Under the pieces are notes generated by a model. It ran no database searches. It was not told where the DNA came from and saw only the letters and a list, made by a program, of their open reading frames with translations. This document shows, in pieces, positions 13,405 to 22,269 of a stretch of DNA of 64,000 bases. The stretch lies in contig NZ_CP035088.1 of the NCBI RefSeq assembly GCF_004786035.1, forward strand, positions 460,001 through 524,000. The letters run 5' to 3'. Position 1 is the first letter of the stretch; every line of letters begins with the position of its first letter. A program made the position numbers and the translations under genes. The stretch comes from Pseudomonas viciae (GTDB taxonomy: Bacteria; Pseudomonadota; Gammaproteobacteria; Pseudomonadales; Pseudomonadaceae).

Positions 13405-15341
13405 TCGAATTCATGAACAGTTTCATCCGGGGCCACGCATCGCGTGTCCTGTTCTGTCTTGCCGTGCTTGGCCCACTGACGCTCCCCGGTTCGCTGCGGG
13501 CCGAAGAGGCCCAATGGCAACTGGCGATGAACAATGCGGAACTGCGCGACGTGGTCGAGGAAATCTCAGGGATTCTGGGCAAGACCGTGGTGCTCGATCC
13601 CAAAGTGTCGGGACGCATTAGCGTCATGTCCCGCCAGGCGCTGGACCGCGAAGGTGTGCGTCGGTTGTTCTATTCGGTACTCGATGCGCACAACTTCACC
13701 GTGATCGACGAAGGCGAGCGGATCCTGATCACCCCGGTCAGCGAGGCCAAGACACGCGCCGCTACCAGCGACGCGAAAAGCGCCACGCCGTCGCAGTTCG
13801 TCACCCAGGTCATCGACTTGCAATCGAGCATCGCTGCCGATATCGCCGGGCTGGTCCGGCCCCTGGTGTCGACCCATGGTTACGTCGGCCCCTCGGTGTC
13901 ATCCAACGCGGTGGTGGTCACCGATACGGCCGCCAATGTGCAGCGCCTCACTAAAGTGGTGCGGCAGTTGGACTCGGGACGCAACCGCAATCATGTGGTG
14001 GTGCGCCTGCGCCATGCCCAGGCCGGGGATATCGCGCCGCTCATGGAAGCCTCTGGCGGTAAGCGCGAGGGTGACACCGCGGGCCTGGTGATCGCCGACG
14101 CCCGCAGCAATCGCCTGGTGATCATCGGCGCGCCGACGGTGCGCCAACGCCTGGTCGACCTGGCCCGGACCCTCGACGTCCCGGCCACCGCCTCCCAGGA
14201 CAACGCGCGGGTCATCCGCCTGCGCCACAGCGATGCCAAGCAACTGGCCGAGGTCCTGGAAGCCGTCGGCCAGGATAAAAAAACCACACCGGCACTGACC
14301 GGCCTGCGGGAAAGTACCCCGGCCAGTTCGTTCATGATCAAGGCCGATGAAAGCCAGAATGCCCTGGTGCTGATCGCTGAACCGGCCCAGGTACGCACCA
14401 TCGAAAACATCGTTCGCGAATTGGACCAGCCCCGCGCCCAAGTGCTTATCCACGCGGCCATCGTCGAGATTTCCGGGGACACTGCCGAAGCGCTGGGGGT
14501 GCAGTGGGGTCTCAACCGTGGCAGCGCGACAGGTTTTATCAATTTCCCGGGAACCGACATCCCGATCATCGGCGGGATGGACGCCGCCAAACTGGATAAA
14601 TCGACGGAAGGCGCGCTCCTGCGCCTGGGTGGCGACCGCTTCAGTGCGCTGGTGTCGGCGCTGGCGAGCAATACCCGCAGCAACCTGCTTTCCACGCCCA
14701 GCTTGCTGACCCTGGATAACCAGGAAGCGGAAATCATCGTTGGCCAGAACGTCCCGTTCAAGACCGGTTCCTACGCCACCAACAGCAGCGGTGCGGACAA
14801 TCCATTCACCACCGTGGAGCGCAAGGACGTCGGCATCAGCCTCAAGATCAAGCCCTACATCAACGAGGGCTCCACCTTGCGCCTTGAAGTCCAGCAGGAA
14901 GTCTCGGACATCGCGCCGTCGGTCTCCGGCGTGGACTCCTCGGACCTGATCACCAACAAGCGGGCCTTGAAGAGCACGATCCTGGCGGACGATGGCGAAA
15001 TCATTGTGATCGGCGGCCTGATCCGCGACAGCGTCCGGACCCAGGAAAGCGGCGTGCCGCTGCTGCGCAGTATTCCGTACCTCGGCGCGCTGTTTCGCTG
15101 GAACCGAGACACCCAGACCAAAAGCAATTTGATGGTGTTCCTGCGCCCGACCATCGTACGCAGCAGGGAAGACCTGGCCGATGTGAGTCGCCAGCGCTAC
15201 GACGCACTACGGGAGCTGAGCAAGCCGGGCTCGCGAAAGAACAATTCGCTGTTGTTGCCTCGGGAGGCGCGCCAGTTGTTCGAGCCGTCTGCGGATGCGC
15301 CGATGACCGATTTGGACCAACAGCATTCGGGTGACTTGTGA
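13401..15341 (+). CDS. gspD: Type II secretin GspD
   Basis: GspD is the outer-membrane pore of the type II system. The 646-aa precursor has an N-terminal signal peptide ending near LRAEEAQ and no lipobox. The N0 domain (WQLAMNNAELRDVVEEIS), N1-N3 repeats and the C-terminal secretin domain (EIIVGQNVPFKTG, IGGLIRDSV, VPLLRSIPYLGALFRWN, LMVFLRPTIV) follow in order. GTG 13401 overlaps the gspC stop; ATG 13413, four codons later, is an equally possible start. No pilotin gene (gspS) is present beside it. Confidence 0.95.
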   Translation: MIEFMNSFIRGHASRVLFCLAVLGPLTLPGSLRAEEAQWQLAMNNAELRDVVEEISGILGKTVVLDPKVSGRISVMSRQALDREGVRRLFYSVLDAHNFTVIDEGERILITPVSEAKTRAATSDAKSATPSQFVTQVIDLQSSIAADIAGLVRPLVSTHGYVGPSVSSNAVVVTDTAANVQRLTKVVRQLDSGRNRNHVVVRLRHAQAGDIAPLMEASGGKREGDTAGLVIADARSNRLVIIGAPTVRQRLVDLARTLDVPATASQDNARVIRLRHSDAKQLAEVLEAVGQDKKTTPALTGLRESTPASSFMIKADESQNALVLIAEPAQVRTIENIVRELDQPRAQVLIHAAIVEISGDTAEALGVQWGLNRGSATGFINFPGTDIPIIGGMDAAKLDKSTEGALLRLGGDRFSALVSALASNTRSNLLSTPSLLTLDNQEAEIIVGQNVPFKTGSYATNSSGADNPFTTVERKDVGISLKIKPYINEGSTLRLEVQQEVSDIAPSVSGVDSSDLITNKRALKSTILADDGEIIVIGGLIRDSVRTQESGVPLLRSIPYLGALFRWNRDTQTKSNLMVFLRPTIVRSREDLADVSRQRYDALRELSKPGSRKNNSLLLPREARQLFEPSADAPMTDLDQQHSGDL

Positions 15342-16810
15342 GTGACCCGCAGGCGCCGCTGCCCTTTGGTTTCGCCAGACGCTTTGGCGTGCTGCTGGAA
15401 GGCGAAGGGGCGGCCTTGAGTCTGGTGATGCGTCGTGATGCGCCGCTGACAGCACTGGCTGAGGTTCGGCGCCTGTGTGGTCGCGAACTGCCGATCCAGG
15501 TCTTGGAACCGGCCCCGTTCGCCGCGCGTCTGGCCAGCGTATACCGCCAGGGCCAGAGCGCCGCCGAGCAGGTTGCCCAAGGGCTGGACGAGGAACTGGA
15601 CCTGCTCAGCCTGGCCGATCAGGTGCCGCAAACCACTGACCTGCTGGAGCAGCAGGGCGATGCGCCGATCATCCGGCTGATCAATGCCTTGCTCAGCGAA
15701 GCGGTTCGTGAACACGCTTCGGATGTGCACCTGGAAACGTTCGAGCACTACCTGTCGGTGCGCATGCGCATCGACGGTCAGTTGCAGGAAATGCTCCGTC
15801 CACGCCGGGAACTGGCGAGCCTGCTGGTGTCGCGGATCAAGGTCATGGCCCGTTTGGACATCGCCGAAAAGCGCGTGCCCCAGGACGGGCGAATGGCCTT
15901 GCGATTGGCCGGGCACGAAGTCGATGTGCGGGTCTCGACCCTGCCGTCGGCCCATGGCGAGCGCGTGGTGTTGCGCCTGCTCGACAAGCAGGCCGGACGC
16001 CTGGAGCTGCAACGCCTGGGCTTGCCCGACGACACCCTGGCAGGGCTGCGCCAATTGCTTGGCAAACCCCACGGCATTGTGTTGGTGACCGGTCCCACGG
16101 GTTCCGGGAAAACCACCAGCCTGTACGCGGCGCTGAGCAGCATCAACGACCAGAGCCGCAACATCCTCACCGTCGAAGACCCGATCGAATATCACTTGCC
16201 GGGCATCGGCCAGATGCCGGTCAACTCGAAAGTCGATATGACTTTTGCCCGTGGCTTGCGGGCCATTCTGCGCCAGGACCCGGACGTGGTGATGGTCGGT
16301 GAAATCCGCGACCGCGAGACCGCCGAAATCGCGGTCCAGGCGTCCCTGACCGGGCATCTGGTGCTTTCGACCTTGCACACCAACACCGCCGTCGGCGCGG
16401 TCACGCGGCTGGTGGACATGGGCGTGGACGCCTATCTGCTGGCGTCGTCCCTGGCCGGCATCGTGGCCCAGCGTTTGCTGCGGACCTTGTGCCCGTCCTG
16501 CAAGACCCCCTACGTGGCCGACGCCGCCACCTGCCGGCGCCTGGGACTCGACGCCGCCACTGCGCCACGGCTGTTCAAGGCCCAGGGTTGCGATCAATGC
16601 CAGAAAGGTTATCGCGGGCGCTTCGGCATCTATGAGCTGGTGAGTGTCAGCGCCGCGTTCTCGCAGCTGATCCATCAGGGGGCCACCGAGCAGGCGCTGG
16701 CTCTTGAGGCACGCAAGACCTCCCGGAGCCTGTTTCAGGATGGACGCCAGCGGGTGCTGGAAGGCCTGACCAGCGTCGATGAACTGCTGCGCATCACCCA
16801 GGAGGATTAG
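15338..16810 (+). CDS. gspE: Type II secretion ATPase GspE
   Basis: GspE is the cytoplasmic hexameric ATPase that drives pseudopilus assembly. The 490-aa protein has Walker A GPTGSGKTTSLYAALSS, an Asp box (ILTVEDPIEYHLPGIGQ), Walker B (RQDPDVVMVGEIRDRETAE) and a His box (TGHLVLSTLHTNTAVGA). The C-terminal zinc-binding tetracysteine (CPSCKTPY and CDQCQKGYRGRFG) is intact. The start is GTG 15338, overlapping the gspD stop. Confidence 0.96.
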   Translation: MSDPQAPLPFGFARRFGVLLEGEGAALSLVMRRDAPLTALAEVRRLCGRELPIQVLEPAPFAARLASVYRQGQSAAEQVAQGLDEELDLLSLADQVPQTTDLLEQQGDAPIIRLINALLSEAVREHASDVHLETFEHYLSVRMRIDGQLQEMLRPRRELASLLVSRIKVMARLDIAEKRVPQDGRMALRLAGHEVDVRVSTLPSAHGERVVLRLLDKQAGRLELQRLGLPDDTLAGLRQLLGKPHGIVLVTGPTGSGKTTSLYAALSSINDQSRNILTVEDPIEYHLPGIGQMPVNSKVDMTFARGLRAILRQDPDVVMVGEIRDRETAEIAVQASLTGHLVLSTLHTNTAVGAVTRLVDMGVDAYLLASSLAGIVAQRLLRTLCPSCKTPYVADAATCRRLGLDAATAPRLFKAQGCDQCQKGYRGRFGIYELVSVSAAFSQLIHQGATEQALALEARKTSRSLFQDGRQRVLEGLTSVDELLRITQED

Positions 16811-16814
16811 CACC

Positions 16815-18023
16815 ATGGCGACCTTCGACTACCGGGCCGAAGATGCCCAGGGCCGGCGCTGCAAGGGCCGCGTGGAAGGCGACAGCCCCCGCCATGCCCG
16901 TCAGTTGTTGCGCGAGCGTGGCTTGCTGCCCAGTGAGCTGCACGAAACCAGGGAGCCGCGAATCATAGGAGCTCGGCCTGCCGGAGGGCGGTTGAGCCCC
17001 GCTGACCTGGCGTTGCTGACGTTACAGCTGTCCACCTTGATCCAGGCCGGCCTGCCCCTCGAGGAGGCGCTGGGGGCGGTGGCGCAACAGAGCCAGAAGC
17101 GCCGTGTCGCCCATCTACTGTCGGCGGTGCGCGGTCGTGTGATGGAAGGCCACGCGTTGGCGACCGCCCTGGGGGTATTTCCCCAGGCGTTTCCCGAGCT
17201 GTTCTGCGCCACCGTTGCGGCCGGCGAGCAATCCGGCCACTTGGGCCAGGTTCTGGAGCAACTGGCGACCTACACCCAGGCGCGCCAGGCGTCGCGCCAG
17301 CGCATCCAACTGGCCTTGGTGTATCCGCTGATTCTGCTGCTGGCCTGCGTGACGATTGTCGCTTTTCTGTTGGGCTACGTGGTGCCGGACGTGGTGAAGA
17401 TTTTCATCGACAGCGGCCAACCTTTGCCTTGGCTGACCCAGGCGCTGATCGCGGTGAGCGACGGCTTGCGCCGCTACGGTCTGCTGCTGCTCGGCGCGTT
17501 GGCCGGGCTGCTCGGGCTGTGGCGCTGGAGCCTGCGCCAATCGGCGTGGCGCCTGCGCTGGCATCGCTTGTTGCTCAGGCTGCCGTTTTTGGGCGAGGGG
17601 CTGCGGGCAATGGAAGCGGCGCGCTTTGCCAGCACCCTGGCGATCCTGAGTAAAAGCGCAGTGCCGTTGGTGGACGCCCTGCACATCGCCGCGCAGGTGA
17701 TCGGCAACCTGACCATTCGCGCGCGCATGGCCGACGTCGCCCGTTCGGTCCGCGAGGGCGGGACCCTGACCCGTGGCCTGGAGCTTGGCGGTGATATCCC
17801 GCCCCTGATGTTGCACATGATCGCCAGCGGCGAGCGTGTCGGCGAACTCGACCGCATGCTGGCCCGGGCCGCCGAACAACAGGAGGCCAGCCTCGCGGCG
17901 CGCATCGCGCTGGTGGTGAGTCTTTTCGAACCGGCCATGTTGGTGTTGATGGGCGGCGTGGTGCTGCTGATCGTCATGGCCATTCTGCTTCCTATCTTGA
18001 GCCTCAACCAATTGGTGAATTGA
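16815..18023 (+). CDS. gspF: Type II secretion inner-membrane protein GspF
   Basis: ATG 16815 follows GGAGG at 16801-16805 and gives 402 aa beginning MATFDYRAEDAQGRR, the standard GspF opening. The protein has the two cytoplasmic T2SSF domains (about residues 70-190 and 270-395) and three membrane helices, including LVYPLILLLACVTIVAFLL and MLVLMGGVVLLIVMAILLP. It is the polytopic platform protein that contacts GspE, GspL and the pseudopilins. Confidence 0.95.
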   Translation: MATFDYRAEDAQGRRCKGRVEGDSPRHARQLLRERGLLPSELHETREPRIIGARPAGGRLSPADLALLTLQLSTLIQAGLPLEEALGAVAQQSQKRRVAHLLSAVRGRVMEGHALATALGVFPQAFPELFCATVAAGEQSGHLGQVLEQLATYTQARQASRQRIQLALVYPLILLLACVTIVAFLLGYVVPDVVKIFIDSGQPLPWLTQALIAVSDGLRRYGLLLLGALAGLLGLWRWSLRQSAWRLRWHRLLLRLPFLGEGLRAMEAARFASTLAILSKSAVPLVDALHIAAQVIGNLTIRARMADVARSVREGGTLTRGLELGGDIPPLMLHMIASGERVGELDRMLARAAEQQEASLAARIALVVSLFEPAMLVLMGGVVLLIVMAILLPILSLNQLVN

Positions 18024-18026
18024 CCC

Positions 18027-18482
18027 ATGAAACTTCAAAGCAACCGACCTGCACGCCTTCAGCGCGGCTTCACCCTGATCGAAATCATGGTGGTGGTGGT
18101 CATCATCGGCGTCCTCGGCGCCATTGTCGTACCGCAGTTCATGAGCCGGCCCGATCAAGCCAAGGTCACGGCCGCCCGCACCGACATCCAGGCGATTGCC
18201 ACGGCCCTGGAAATGTACCGTCTCGACAACGCTCATTACCCTTCGACCCAGCAAGGCTTGGAGGCGCTGAGCAAGCGGCCGTCCGGTACGCCCGTGGCAA
18301 AAAGCTGGAACCCCCAGGGTTATCTGAAAAGCCTGCCGATCGATCCTTGGGGCACGCCCTACCAGTTCATCAACCCTGGCCTCAAATCCCCCGATGGCAG
18401 CTATGACCTGTACTCGCTGGGCGCCGATGGCGTACCAGGCGGCGATGGGTTTGCCGCCGATATCGGCAATTGGGCCGAGTGA
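18027..18482 (+). CDS. gspG: Major pseudopilin GspG
   Basis: The type III (prepilin) signal RG|FTLIEIMVVVVIIG has Glu at +5, and the mature part carries the GspG calcium-loop and core motifs (DIQAIATALEMYRLDN, YPSTQQGL, DPWGTPYQ, GADGVPGG). At 151 aa the length is normal. It builds the periplasmic pseudopilus after cleavage and methylation by a prepilin peptidase; no such gene (gspO/pilD) is in the window, so the chromosomal PilD must serve. It starts three bases after gspF. Confidence 0.96.
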   Translation: MKLQSNRPARLQRGFTLIEIMVVVVIIGVLGAIVVPQFMSRPDQAKVTAARTDIQAIATALEMYRLDNAHYPSTQQGLEALSKRPSGTPVAKSWNPQGYLKSLPIDPWGTPYQFINPGLKSPDGSYDLYSLGADGVPGGDGFAADIGNWAE

Positions 18483-18484
18483 GC

Positions 18485-18952
18485 ATGGGCCGTTATTGCC
18501 GGGGTTTTACCTTGCTGGAACTGATGGTCGTCATTGTGTTGATCGGGGTATTGGCGGGCATGGTCAGCTTCGCCATGGGGCCGAACCCGGCGCGTGAAGC
18601 CCGGCAGCAAGCCGAGGACTTCGTCCGTGTAGTGCAGCAGTTGCGCGAACGGGCGGTATTGGATGGCCAGGAATACGGTGTGCGCGTTCAGCCTCGCGGT
18701 TATCAGGCGTTGCGCCTGGAGTCCTTGGGTTGGACCGCGGTGTCGGCGTTGCAGCGGTTGCCTGAAAACCTGACGCTTGGGCTGGAGCAGGACGGTCATG
18801 TGCTGACGCTCGATGATGCCCAAGGCCCGCCACAGTTGCTGATGCTCAGCAGTGACGAGATCAGTCCGTTCAGGCTGTTCATCAAAGTCGCTGGCCAGAC
18901 TATTTCCCAGGTCGTGAGTGATGGCATCGCGGGACCGCTGATCGATGGGTAA
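18485..18952 (+). CDS. gspH: Minor pseudopilin GspH
   Basis: ATG 18485 gives 155 aa beginning MGRYCRGFTLLELMVVIVLIG, a prepilin leader with Gly at -1 and Glu at +5. The C-terminal beta-rich part is variable, as expected for GspH. It begins two bases after the gspG stop, and its end overlaps the gspI start by 8 bases. GspH sits under the tip complex of the pseudopilus. Confidence 0.88.
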   Translation: MGRYCRGFTLLELMVVIVLIGVLAGMVSFAMGPNPAREARQQAEDFVRVVQQLRERAVLDGQEYGVRVQPRGYQALRLESLGWTAVSALQRLPENLTLGLEQDGHVLTLDDAQGPPQLLMLSSDEISPFRLFIKVAGQTISQVVSDGIAGPLIDG

Positions 18953-19331
18953 CGCTCGCAGGCTGGCCGCCGATTGCCAGGGATTCACGCTGTTGGAGGT
19001 GATGATCGCCCTGGCGATTTTCGCGACGTTGGCGGCCGCAGTGCTGTCGGCCAGCCAGTTCGTACTCAAACAAAGTGCCGGGCTCGAGGACCGTCTGTTG
19101 GGCGTCTGGCTGGCGGATAACCAACTGAGTGAGCTGCGTCTGCAAGCCGCTACGCCGCTTGGTCAACAGCGCCTGACGCGGCGCCTGGATCAGCGCGATT
19201 GGATCTTGCAACAGCGTATCGCCCAGGCCCGTGACCCGCGCCTGCTCCAGGTGGAGATCCAGGTCAGCCGCGCCGGTGGCCCATCTGTCGTACACCGCAC
19301 CACTGGGTGGCTCCGCAACCGTCATGAGTAG
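18945..19331 (+). CDS. gspI: Minor pseudopilin GspI
   Basis: This 128-aa protein has the prepilin signal QG|FTLLEVMIALAIFA and the GspI feature VWLADNQLSELRLQ. It overlaps gspH at the start and gspJ at the end. With GspJ and GspK it forms the pseudopilus tip complex. Confidence 0.9.
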   Translation: MGNARRLAADCQGFTLLEVMIALAIFATLAAAVLSASQFVLKQSAGLEDRLLGVWLADNQLSELRLQAATPLGQQRLTRRLDQRDWILQQRIAQARDPRLLQVEIQVSRAGGPSVVHRTTGWLRNRHE

Positions 19332-19857
19332 ACAGTCGGGCTTTACCTTGTTGGAACTGGTCATCGCCATCGCCATTTTTGCCCTGCTCGGCCTGGCCAG
19401 TTGGCGCCTGTTCGACAGTGTCGTGCGTACCCAGCAGGGCGCCGGTCAACATGAGCGAGAAATCCGGGCCTTGCAGCGCGCCGTGGGAGTGATCGAACGG
19501 GATGCGTGGCAGGCCGTTGCCGGTTCCATTGAGCTTGCGCCAGGGCGCCTGCAATTGCAGCGTAGCCATTGGTCCAATCCACTGGACCAGCCACGCAGCG
19601 AGCGGCAAACGGTGAACTATCGACTCGAGGGGACGGTGTTGTGGCGCGATAGTCGCGGTGAAGGGCCGGTCATTGTGCAGCAGCAGAAACTGCTCGAGGA
19701 GGTACGCAGCCTGAGCTGGCGGGTGTTCGACCCGGAACGGGGCTGGCACGGCGAAACCGTGCGCGGCAACGCGCCACTGGCGTTGGAATTGGTGGTTTCT
19801 GCGGGGCGTTTCCAGCAGATCCGACGAGTGCTGCTGTTGCCTGGATCGTTGCCATGA
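19324..19857 (+). CDS. gspJ: Minor pseudopilin GspJ
   Basis: The start was set at ATG 19324, giving MSRQSGFTLLELVIAIAIFA and 177 aa; an upstream in-frame start inside gspI would add 31 arginine-rich residues of no family character. The leader with Glu +5, GAGQHEREIRALQRAVGVIERD and the later LSWRVFD region fit GspJ. It overlaps gspI by 8 bases and gspK by 4. Confidence 0.9.
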   Translation: MSRQSGFTLLELVIAIAIFALLGLASWRLFDSVVRTQQGAGQHEREIRALQRAVGVIERDAWQAVAGSIELAPGRLQLQRSHWSNPLDQPRSERQTVNYRLEGTVLWRDSRGEGPVIVQQQKLLEEVRSLSWRVFDPERGWHGETVRGNAPLALELVVSAGRFQQIRRVLLLPGSLP

Positions 19858-20699
19858 ACCGACAACAAGGCGTGGCGCTGATCAGCGTGTTGTTGGTCCT
19901 GAGCCTGGCGCTGCTGCTCACCGGCGGCATGCTGCGCAGTCACCGCTTGTTGGTGCAGAGCAGCGCGCAGCAGCTGCAGCACGTCCAGCTGCGTCAATTG
20001 GCGCTGGCCGCTGAAGCCTGGGCGCAGACGGTGTTGGAACGCAGCGCGATAACCTCATCCGGGCCGGTTGACCTGAGCCAGGATTGGGCCCGGCTCAAAC
20101 CTGCATTCGAGAGGGAAGACGCCGAGATTCACATCGATATCCAGGATTTGTCCGGGCGTCTGAACCTCAACGCGTTACTGGTCCAGGGCCAAACCGATCA
20201 AATCACGCTCGGCCGTTGGACGCGATTGTTGGCGTTGCTGGATTTGCCCGCGCTGTCATTGCCCCAGGTCGGAGTGGTGCAGGAGTTGAGTCAGCTGCGC
20301 CTGTTGCCGGGCTTCGACGGCCAGACGCTGCGGCGCCTGGAGCCTTGGGTGGCGTTGCTGCCCAAGGAGGCTCTGCTGAATATCAACACCGCCCCGCGGC
20401 TCGTGCTGATGACCCTGGACGGCATGGAGGAAGGGCCGGCCAAAGCGTTGATCAGCCAGCGTCGCCACGCGCCCTACGCCAGCGTGCCGGCCTTTACCAA
20501 TGACCCGCTGTTGTCCGGGTTGGGCCTTGGCAGCCATGGTCTGGGCGTGAGCAGCCGCTGGTTCCGAATCACTGTGAGCGTGAGCCGCGCCGGCAGCCGT
20601 CTGCGCCTGGCCTCGGATGTCGAGCGTGACCCGGTTAGCGGACGCTGGACTGTTGCTCAGCGTCGTTTTTTACCCATCAGCCCCAGCGAGCGCCCTTGA
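19854..20699 (+). CDS. gspK: Minor pseudopilin GspK (tip subunit)
   Basis: The leader QQG|VALISVLLVLSLALLL lacks the +5 Glu, the diagnostic property of GspK, which caps the pseudopilus. The 281-aa protein has the helical insertion and LLNINTAPRLVLMTLDGM, which matches the conserved NxNTA segment of GspK. Translation is coupled to gspJ (ATGA) and gspL (TGATG). Confidence 0.92.
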   Translation: MNRQQGVALISVLLVLSLALLLTGGMLRSHRLLVQSSAQQLQHVQLRQLALAAEAWAQTVLERSAITSSGPVDLSQDWARLKPAFEREDAEIHIDIQDLSGRLNLNALLVQGQTDQITLGRWTRLLALLDLPALSLPQVGVVQELSQLRLLPGFDGQTLRRLEPWVALLPKEALLNINTAPRLVLMTLDGMEEGPAKALISQRRHAPYASVPAFTNDPLLSGLGLGSHGLGVSSRWFRITVSVSRAGSRLRLASDVERDPVSGRWTVAQRRFLPISPSERP

Positions 20700-21805
20700 T
20701 GAAAACCTGGCTTTACCTGACGGCCGACGGCTTGGATGCGCCTTGCGCCAACTGGCCGTGCTGCGTGTGGTCACCCACGGGCGAACGGCGTTACCTGCCC
20801 TTGCATGAGGCCGCCCGCGAGTTGCACGGGCGAGTCGTCGACGTGTTGTTGCCGATGGAAATGTGCAGCTGGCTGCGCAGCGATCCATGGCCCTCTCGAC
20901 GCCAGCCGCGGCCTCAGGCCCTGGCGTTCGCCATCGAAGAGCGACTGAGTGAAAACCTGGAGGCATTGCACATCAGCGCCGGCGCACGAGACCGTCAGCA
21001 GCGTTATCCGCTGATGGTGACCGGGCGAAGCCGTTTCCAGGCCCTGCTGGCGCTGCTGGCCGCGCAAGGCATTGATGTCCGTGCGATGCATGTCGATGCC
21101 GATCTGCTTCCCGAAGACAAGATCTTTGCTGTGCGCTGGTTCGGTCGCTGGCTACTGGGCGGAGCGTTGTCGGCGCGACTGTCGTTGTCGGCCCAGGTCT
21201 TGGCAACGCTCAAGCCGGACTTGCCCGAGGACATTCACTGGCTGGACGAAGGCCGCGATCGCGAAGGCATCGATGCATGGCTGCTCAACGCTGGTGGACA
21301 TCCCATCGACCTGTTGCAGGGTGAGTTTCGTCGCCGCCGCCGCCAGCCTCTGCCATGGCGCGGTGCGGCGGCTTCCGCGCTGGGCGTGTTATTGCTCATC
21401 TGGGCGTCCAGCGAAGTGCGTGTTCGGTTTCTTGAAAGCGAAACCCGGCGTTTGTACGCCCAGGGCGAGCAGCGATTCAGGTCGCTGTATCCCGAGCAGA
21501 ACCGGATCGTCGACTTGGCGGCGCAGTTCCAGGCGTTGCAGAGTCGTCGTGGGCAAAGCCAGGACACCCAGGTCGCGCGCCTGGTCCATCTGACGGAGCG
21601 GGTCATTGGCGCGAGCAACGTCGAAGTGCAGCGCATCGATTTCCGTGAAGACGAAGGTTGGAAAATCCAGCTGACTGCCAACAGCTTCGTCGAGCTTGAA
21701 CAACTGCGCGAACGCGGGCAGCAAAACGGATTGCCCCTTACCCTGGGCAGCGCCAGCAAACAGAACAACCGAGTGCAGGCCACCCTCACGCTGGAGAACC
21801 GTTGA
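20699..21805 (+). CDS. gspL: Type II secretion protein GspL
   Basis: GspL recruits the GspE ATPase to the inner membrane. The 368-aa protein has a cytoplasmic actin-like part (about residues 1-220), one membrane helix (AAASALGVLLLIWASSEV, about 225-243) and a periplasmic ferredoxin-like part. ATG 20699 lies in a TGATG overlap with gspK; TTG 20696 is a less likely start. Sequence conservation is low, as usual for GspL, so the call rests on topology, length and operon position. Confidence 0.85.
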   Translation: MKTWLYLTADGLDAPCANWPCCVWSPTGERRYLPLHEAARELHGRVVDVLLPMEMCSWLRSDPWPSRRQPRPQALAFAIEERLSENLEALHISAGARDRQQRYPLMVTGRSRFQALLALLAAQGIDVRAMHVDADLLPEDKIFAVRWFGRWLLGGALSARLSLSAQVLATLKPDLPEDIHWLDEGRDREGIDAWLLNAGGHPIDLLQGEFRRRRRQPLPWRGAAASALGVLLLIWASSEVRVRFLESETRRLYAQGEQRFRSLYPEQNRIVDLAAQFQALQSRRGQSQDTQVARLVHLTERVIGASNVEVQRIDFREDEGWKIQLTANSFVELEQLRERGQQNGLPLTLGSASKQNNRVQATLTLENR

Positions 21806-22251
21806 TGACCTTCAATAGCTTGATACAGGCCTGGGGGAGGGTGTCACGCCGTGAGCAACAATTGTTGCTGGGCCTTGTCGGGCTGTTGCTGACAGTCGTG
21901 GCCTACACCTCGATCTGGCAACCTGTCCGGCAACGGCTGGAGGTTGCCGAGCGACAGTATCGCCAACAGGCTGAGCTGCACGCCCGAATCCAGCGCGCCG
22001 AGCCCATCCGAGATCTGACCACCGCCACACAGCCCTTGTCGGTGCGCGTCAATGACAGTGCGACCGCAGCGGGGTTGGACATCGCAGAGATGGAGATCGA
22101 CGGCGATTCGTTGCGACTGGCCGTCAGTGGCGATGCCAATCAGTTGCTCCAGTGGCTGGATCAACAAGAGCGGGAGGGCGCGGCGCTGCAGTCGTTGACC
22201 CTGGAAGCGCGTAGTAGTGTGTTGGAGGCGCGGGTGGTCTTGCGTCAATGA
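21805..22251 (+). CDS. gspM: Type II secretion protein GspM
   Basis: This 148-aa protein has a short cytoplasmic tail, one helix (LLLGLVGLLLTVVAYTSIW, about residues 21-40), a coiled segment and a periplasmic ferredoxin-like fold ending in LEARVVLRQ. It partners GspL. ATG 21805 overlaps the gspL stop. It ends the operon; no gspN or gspO follows, and the next gene is convergent after 18 bases. Confidence 0.85.
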   Translation: MTFNSLIQAWGRVSRREQQLLLGLVGLLLTVVAYTSIWQPVRQRLEVAERQYRQQAELHARIQRAEPIRDLTTATQPLSVRVNDSATAAGLDIAEMEIDGDSLRLAVSGDANQLLQWLDQQEREGAALQSLTLEARSSVLEARVVLRQ

Positions 22252-22269
22252 TCGACCGAACACCGGTAC

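Noticed and set aside
12877..22251. Type IV pilus or competence system instead of type II secretion
   Set aside because: The full C-to-M order, GspC, GspL and GspM and the calcium-loop GspG are specific to type II secretion.
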